Source of the DNA: Isohypsibius dastychi | Lineage: Eukaryota; Tardigrada; Eutardigrada; Parachela; Isohypsibiidae | Direction: 5' to 3' | NCBI GenBank assembly: GCA_034696485.1 | Contig: JAQIWT010000303.1 | Span: 1 to 24,115 of the forward strand | DNA: 24,115 bases | Shown here: positions 22,301-24,115 of the stretch, one piece after another | Position numbering within the stretch: position 1 is the stretch's first letter | How the letters are laid out: every line of letters starts with the position of its first letter | Position numbers and translations under genes: made by a program | The notes under the pieces: model-generated | Told to the model about the DNA's origin: nothing | Database searches by the model: none | What the model saw: only the letters and a program-made list of their open reading frames with translations

Positions 22301-24115
22301 CAGACAGGCCATGGGTTAATATACCAGATGACAGATGTTCATATCATCAACGAAAAAGTGGATTTCACTCGACCGTCCGTATGTTTTCGGCCAAACTGGC
22401 AAGATAAGGGACTGACCGTGGGTGAGCCAGTTTGTCCTGCTGACAGATTCCTCATCACCTCTGAAGGTAAGTCGTCAGTTTGTTTAAAATATGCCGTGTT
22501 TTGTTTTAATGATTCATTATATCACAGGATTCACAAGTATTGTATGGACATTACCAAAGGTCAACCTGCAAGGTGACACATCTCGGAACTTCGTTACCAA
22601 TATACCAAGCGGGAGCGAGCTACCATCTGGTCGCCATTCCGTGTCAGTCGTCCGGTACGACTCTGATGCAACAGCGCACGACTGTCACTTCACTATCATA
22701 CTCCGCCAGAAACCATGCCCTGATCTGGACTCACCGATTAACGGTGCCGTGGAATGTTCTGACTTTGGTCCGGATAACCTTTTCCGGAAATGCGCTATCA
22801 AATGCAACAACAACTTTGCATTTTCTGAGAACACACCAACTGTCTTCACATGTGGGGCCGACGGGAAATTCCGACCCTCATTCAACTCGACGCTCTCCCG
22901 GTTTCCAGCTTGCGCGCCAATCTCTTCTTCTCAACGGATAATGTCACTGTCCCTGAAGTATCCCAACATTCCATGCAACGAACAAACGAAGCAGTTCTTA
23001 CAAGAGAGTATACGGACAAGTTTTCTTCAGACACAGCTGGAATGGCAGACTTGCCTTGCAGCCACATGCCCCGGTATGAAAGTTGTCGCTGTTTGTGCCG
23101 GTCGGCGGAAACGACAGACTGACGAATCCTCAGACGGAGTCATCTTCAACATCACCCTGCCTGCTGCGACTGACCCAATCAGGAATTCGGTGACCAAGTT
23201 GGAAGCCATGGCTAGAAGCGTGCTGGAGAATATGGTGTTCAAGACTCGTGAAATGGATTTCGGTAATCGGCTGCCGAACGCGGTACCCAGTATGACCGAC
23301 GTGATCATCGACGATACTTTATCATGTCCAACCGGAAACGTGCTGAGGAACAAATATTGTGTTGCGTGTGCAGCAGGGACATTTTTCAACGGGGTCACAT
23401 GCAAACGGTGTCCACAAGGTGACATTACTCCCCCACAACGTCATGCTCTTTTTTTAATAAAAACTCGTTTTAACACAGGCACATATCAAGATGAATTCAG
23501 CCAAACAGGATGCAAATCTTGTCTAGCGCCGAAAGGTCAGTCAGCCACTACATTATCAACTGGCTCCATAAGCCCCTCCGACTGCAAGCTCTCGTGTCCA
23601 CCCGGCAGATTCTTCAACTTTTCATCAAACCAGTGCGTTTCTTGTGGCTTTAATTTCTACCAACCTGCAGCTGGTCAGTTTGAGTGTCTCCGTTGTCCGC
23701 CTCGAATGACGACGTTTCAAGATAACTCGACGTCGCTTCTCCACTGTATCCGTGACTGCGATGCTGGGGAGGAACTGGACAAGGACTTAACATGTCGACC
23801 ATGTCAACGAGGATTTTTCCGTCTGAGAAGTCAAGGACCAACATGTGTCCGTTGTCCGAAAGGGTTTTCCACGAAACTGACTGGGAGCAAGACCGCTCAG
23901 GAGTGCGACGCACCGGTTTGTGGTGCCGGGTCCTATTTTGACAAAGATGGCGGTGTTTGTACGATTTGTCCATTTGGGTTCTATCAGCCTTCGGCAGAAC
24001 AGACAAGCTGTCTTAAATGTCCAGAAGATTCGACTACAACGCGTTACGGTGCAACTAACCTGACTCAGTGTGTTTCTACGAACAAATGCTCGAACGGGTA
24101 AGTTTACTACACATG
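12006..24115 (+). CDS. uif: Uninflatable-like giant extracellular protein (3'-partial)
   Basis: Coding exons: 12006-12116, 12433-12463, 12701-12782, 12956-13626, 13712-14960, 15021-15868, 15974-16068, 16238-16728, 16789-17237, 17294-17949, 18036-18501, 18575-19180, 19233-19790, 19866-20083, 20144-20399, 20463-20664, 20722-20981, 21138-21291, 21347-21543, 21603-22466, 22528-23418, 23479-24097. All phases agree, giving about 3,324 residues. The start is the first in-frame ATG and opens on a signal peptide. Order: C-type lectin, LDLa, three CUB, four Sushi, EGF, discoidin, EGF, four Sushi, discoidin, two HYR, Sushi, linker, Cys-rich GCC2 repeats, 14 EGF, LamG/pentraxin, HYR, Sushi, linker, GCC2 repeats. 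Known: this order matches Drosophila Uninflatable, a single-pass apical epithelial protein needed for tracheal growth that also influences Notch signalling. The HYR-Sushi-EGF-pentraxin core is shared with vertebrate SVEP1, but the lectin-led N-terminus favours Uninflatable. The final EGFs and membrane segment lie beyond the window. Confidence 0.9.
13404..14508 (+). other. uif: uif segment: three CUB domains
   Basis: CUB1 starts at C225 ([20 protein letters not shown], the classic CUB opening) and crosses the intron at 13627-13711. CUB2 starts at C341 and CUB3 at C455. CUB3 has the SPGYG..YP opening and C481 just before SW, the usual second Cys-Trp pattern. CUB2 is the most diverged and is recognised mainly from its position, length (about 114 residues) and pattern of beta strands. 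Several NxS/T sequons are present. CUB domains mediate protein contacts in extracellular proteins. Confidence 0.75.
14509..15303 (+). other. uif: uif segment: Sushi (CCP) domains 1-4
   Basis: Four Sushi domains occur back to back at residues about 565-622, 627-683, 688-749 and 754-809. Each has four cysteines, a C..GY motif near the middle and a Trp (or Phe in the fourth) before the last Cys. Sushi 3 is split by a 60-bp phase-2 intron at 14961-15020. The fourth has an aromatic replacement ([10 protein letters not shown]) where tryptophan is normal. Confidence 0.85.
15310..15978 (+). other. uif: uif segment: calcium-binding EGF 1 and discoidin (F5/8C) domain 1
   Basis: The EGF starts with DIDEC (residue 811 on), the calcium-binding signature, and ends near C849. 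The discoidin domain covers about 851-999. It shows the conserved WCG near the start, [20 protein letters not shown] (strand with W-I-E-V-D-F), and the ending [10 protein letters not shown]. The final cysteine is placed on the next exon by a 105-bp phase-1 intron. Discoidin domains bind membranes, glycans or matrix proteins. Confidence 0.8.
15988..16354 (+). other. uif: uif segment: calcium-binding EGF 2 with a long last loop
   Basis: DIDEC at about 1006-1010 marks a second calcium-binding EGF, split by a 169-bp phase-0 intron before its CGC motif. Between that motif and the closing cysteine (C1068) lie about 35 residues, far longer than the usual 8-10, including two possible N-glycan sites (NGT and NKT). 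The domain runs straight into Sushi 5. Confidence 0.75.
16367..17161 (+). other. uif: uif segment: Sushi domains 5-8
   Basis: Sushi 5 (about 1073-1128) is canonical, with NGEW before the last cysteines. Sushi 6 (about 1133-1200) is long and crosses a 60-bp phase-2 intron at 16729-16788. Sushi 7 (about 1205-1265) has the GIWD motif. Sushi 8 (about 1270-1317) has four cysteines but lacks the tryptophan and ends early, leading directly into discoidin domain 2. Confidence 0.75.
17162..17646 (+). other. uif: uif segment: discoidin (F5/8C) domain 2
   Basis: Residues about 1318-1460. The domain opens [17 protein letters not shown] (like LGISSGLIPD in the family), carries TAWCAQPGN and [17 protein letters not shown], and closes [11 protein letters not shown] 56-bp phase-1 intron at 17238-17293 splits it; its acceptor TTGAAG is poor in pyrimidines, but it is the join that continues the domain in frame. 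This copy fits the family consensus better than discoidin 1. Confidence 0.85.
17701..18302 (+). other. uif: uif segment: HYR domains 1 and 2
   Basis: HYR1 starts [12 protein letters not shown] and ends with [24 protein letters not shown]2 starts [12 protein letters not shown] and ends [19 protein letters not shown]. Both show the family pattern D..PP.....CP near the start and A.D..GN...C.F.V near the end. They are separated by an 86-bp phase-0 intron exactly at the domain border. HYR domains are Ig-like adhesion modules usually found next to Sushi domains, as here. Confidence 0.85.
18309..19591 (+). other. uif: uif segment: Sushi 9, linker module 1, Cys-rich GCC2/ephrin-like repeats 1
   Basis: Sushi 9 covers about 1653-1713. 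A linker of about 140 residues follows (1718-1858), with few cysteines and no family I recognise. From C1859 the sequence becomes cysteine-rich, with repeats such as [24 protein letters not shown] and CPPNTF, the GCC2/GCC3 or ephrin-receptor-like pattern. These run to about residue 2035 across three exons. The same order recurs at 22716-24080. Confidence 0.8.
19592..21730 (+). other. uif: uif segment: array of 14 EGF domains
   Basis: Fourteen EGF domains run end to end over exons 13-20 (residues about 2039-2577). Several start with the calcium-binding pattern (DVDEC, NIDDC, NVDDC, EVDQC) and most share C.NGG.C and C.C..GF.G..C. Introns of 55-156 bp interrupt the array. Most cut in phase 1 at the glycine before the last cysteine of an EGF, the usual pattern for repeated EGF exons, while others lie elsewhere in the domain. 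Donors at 20084 (GTTCAT) and 20982 (GTGACG) are weak but required to keep the domains intact. Repeats of this kind resemble Notch and Crumbs ectodomains. Confidence 0.9.
21740..22382 (+). other. uif: uif segment: LamG/pentraxin-like domain
   Basis: About 200 residues starting [18 protein letters not shown] form a jelly-roll domain. Markers are [10 protein letters not shown] near the start, [21 protein letters not shown] in the centre (W-H-H-V and the following W), and [16 protein letters not shown] near the end. This matches the concanavalin-like LamG/pentraxin fold found after the EGF array in Uninflatable and SVEP1. The pentraxin calcium residues cannot be judged by eye. Confidence 0.85.
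22431..24080 (+). other. uif: uif segment: HYR 3, Sushi 10, linker module 2 with RRKR site, GCC2 repeats 2
   Basis: HYR3 crosses a 61-bp intron and ends HDCHFTIIL. Sushi 10 spans 2885-2950. A linker of about 137 residues contains [15 protein letters not shown] with a furin-type R-R-K-R at 3014-3017. From C3088 Cys-rich repeats follow ([45 protein letters not shown]). A 60-bp intron at 23419-23478 keeps the frame open if retained. The last residues, TNKCSNG, look like the start of another EGF domain, cut by the donor at 24098. Confidence 0.85.

Noticed and set aside
12006-24115. SVEP1 as the name for the large gene
   Set aside because: The HYR-Sushi-EGF-pentraxin core is shared, but there is no von Willebrand A domain at the N-terminus. 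The C-type lectin, LDLa, CUB and discoidin domains fit Uninflatable.
1-24115. CRISPR array, prophage, bacterial operon or horizontally acquired cluster
   Set aside because: No regularly spaced repeats, no bacterial gene layout, and intron-rich animal genes across the window.

Overview
The window is animal nuclear DNA. Its genes are split by spliceosomal introns with GT..AG borders, most only 52-105 bp long, and they encode multidomain extracellular proteins. Their two best matches are Lachesin (an immunoglobulin-superfamily adhesion protein) and Uninflatable (a very large C-type lectin/CUB/Sushi/discoidin/HYR/EGF/LamG protein). That pairing, with moderate divergence from the insect proteins, suggests an ecdysozoan with a fairly compact genome. 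A tardigrade, nematode-like or crustacean source would all fit; the sequence alone does not decide. I see no bacterial genes, CRISPR array, rRNA or convincing tRNA.

Layout. (1) 1-230, minus strand: the signal-peptide exon and start of a second exon of a secreted or membrane protein that runs off the left edge. (2) 231-2503: divergent intergenic DNA with no recognisable gene. (3) 2504-8828, plus strand: a complete Lachesin-like gene. A signal-peptide exon, a 4.35-kb first intron, then exons for three Ig domains, followed by two alternative last exons (8493-8623 and 8692-8828). Each last exon encodes its own hydrophobic C-terminal tail of GPI-anchor type. A probable poly(A) signal lies at 9195-9200. 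(4) About 9220-12005: intergenic DNA holding a cluster of TTCGTAG/CTACGAA words (about 9700-10100) and a 490-bp non-autonomous hAT-like element (10829-11318) with near-identical terminal inverted repeats and a perfect 8-bp target-site duplication. (5) 12006 to the right edge, plus strand: an uninflatable-like gene. I resolve 22 coding exons whose phases all agree, encoding about 3,324 residues before the reading frame passes into an intron at 24098. The C-terminal part (further EGF domains and the expected membrane segment) lies outside the window.

How they relate. In Drosophila, Lachesin is a septate-junction adhesion protein needed for tracheal tube integrity and length, and Uninflatable is an apical epithelial protein needed for tracheal growth and inflation. 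Finding the two side by side, transcribed in the same direction, is notable but does not prove co-regulation. The points most worth a second look are the paired alternative Lachesin tails, the duplicated HYR-Sushi-linker-Cys-rich module in the uninflatable-like protein with a furin-type RRKR site in only one copy, and the intact hAT-like element between the genes. I found no evidence of an unknown molecular system; this is a well-organised pair of conserved animal genes with some unusual details.
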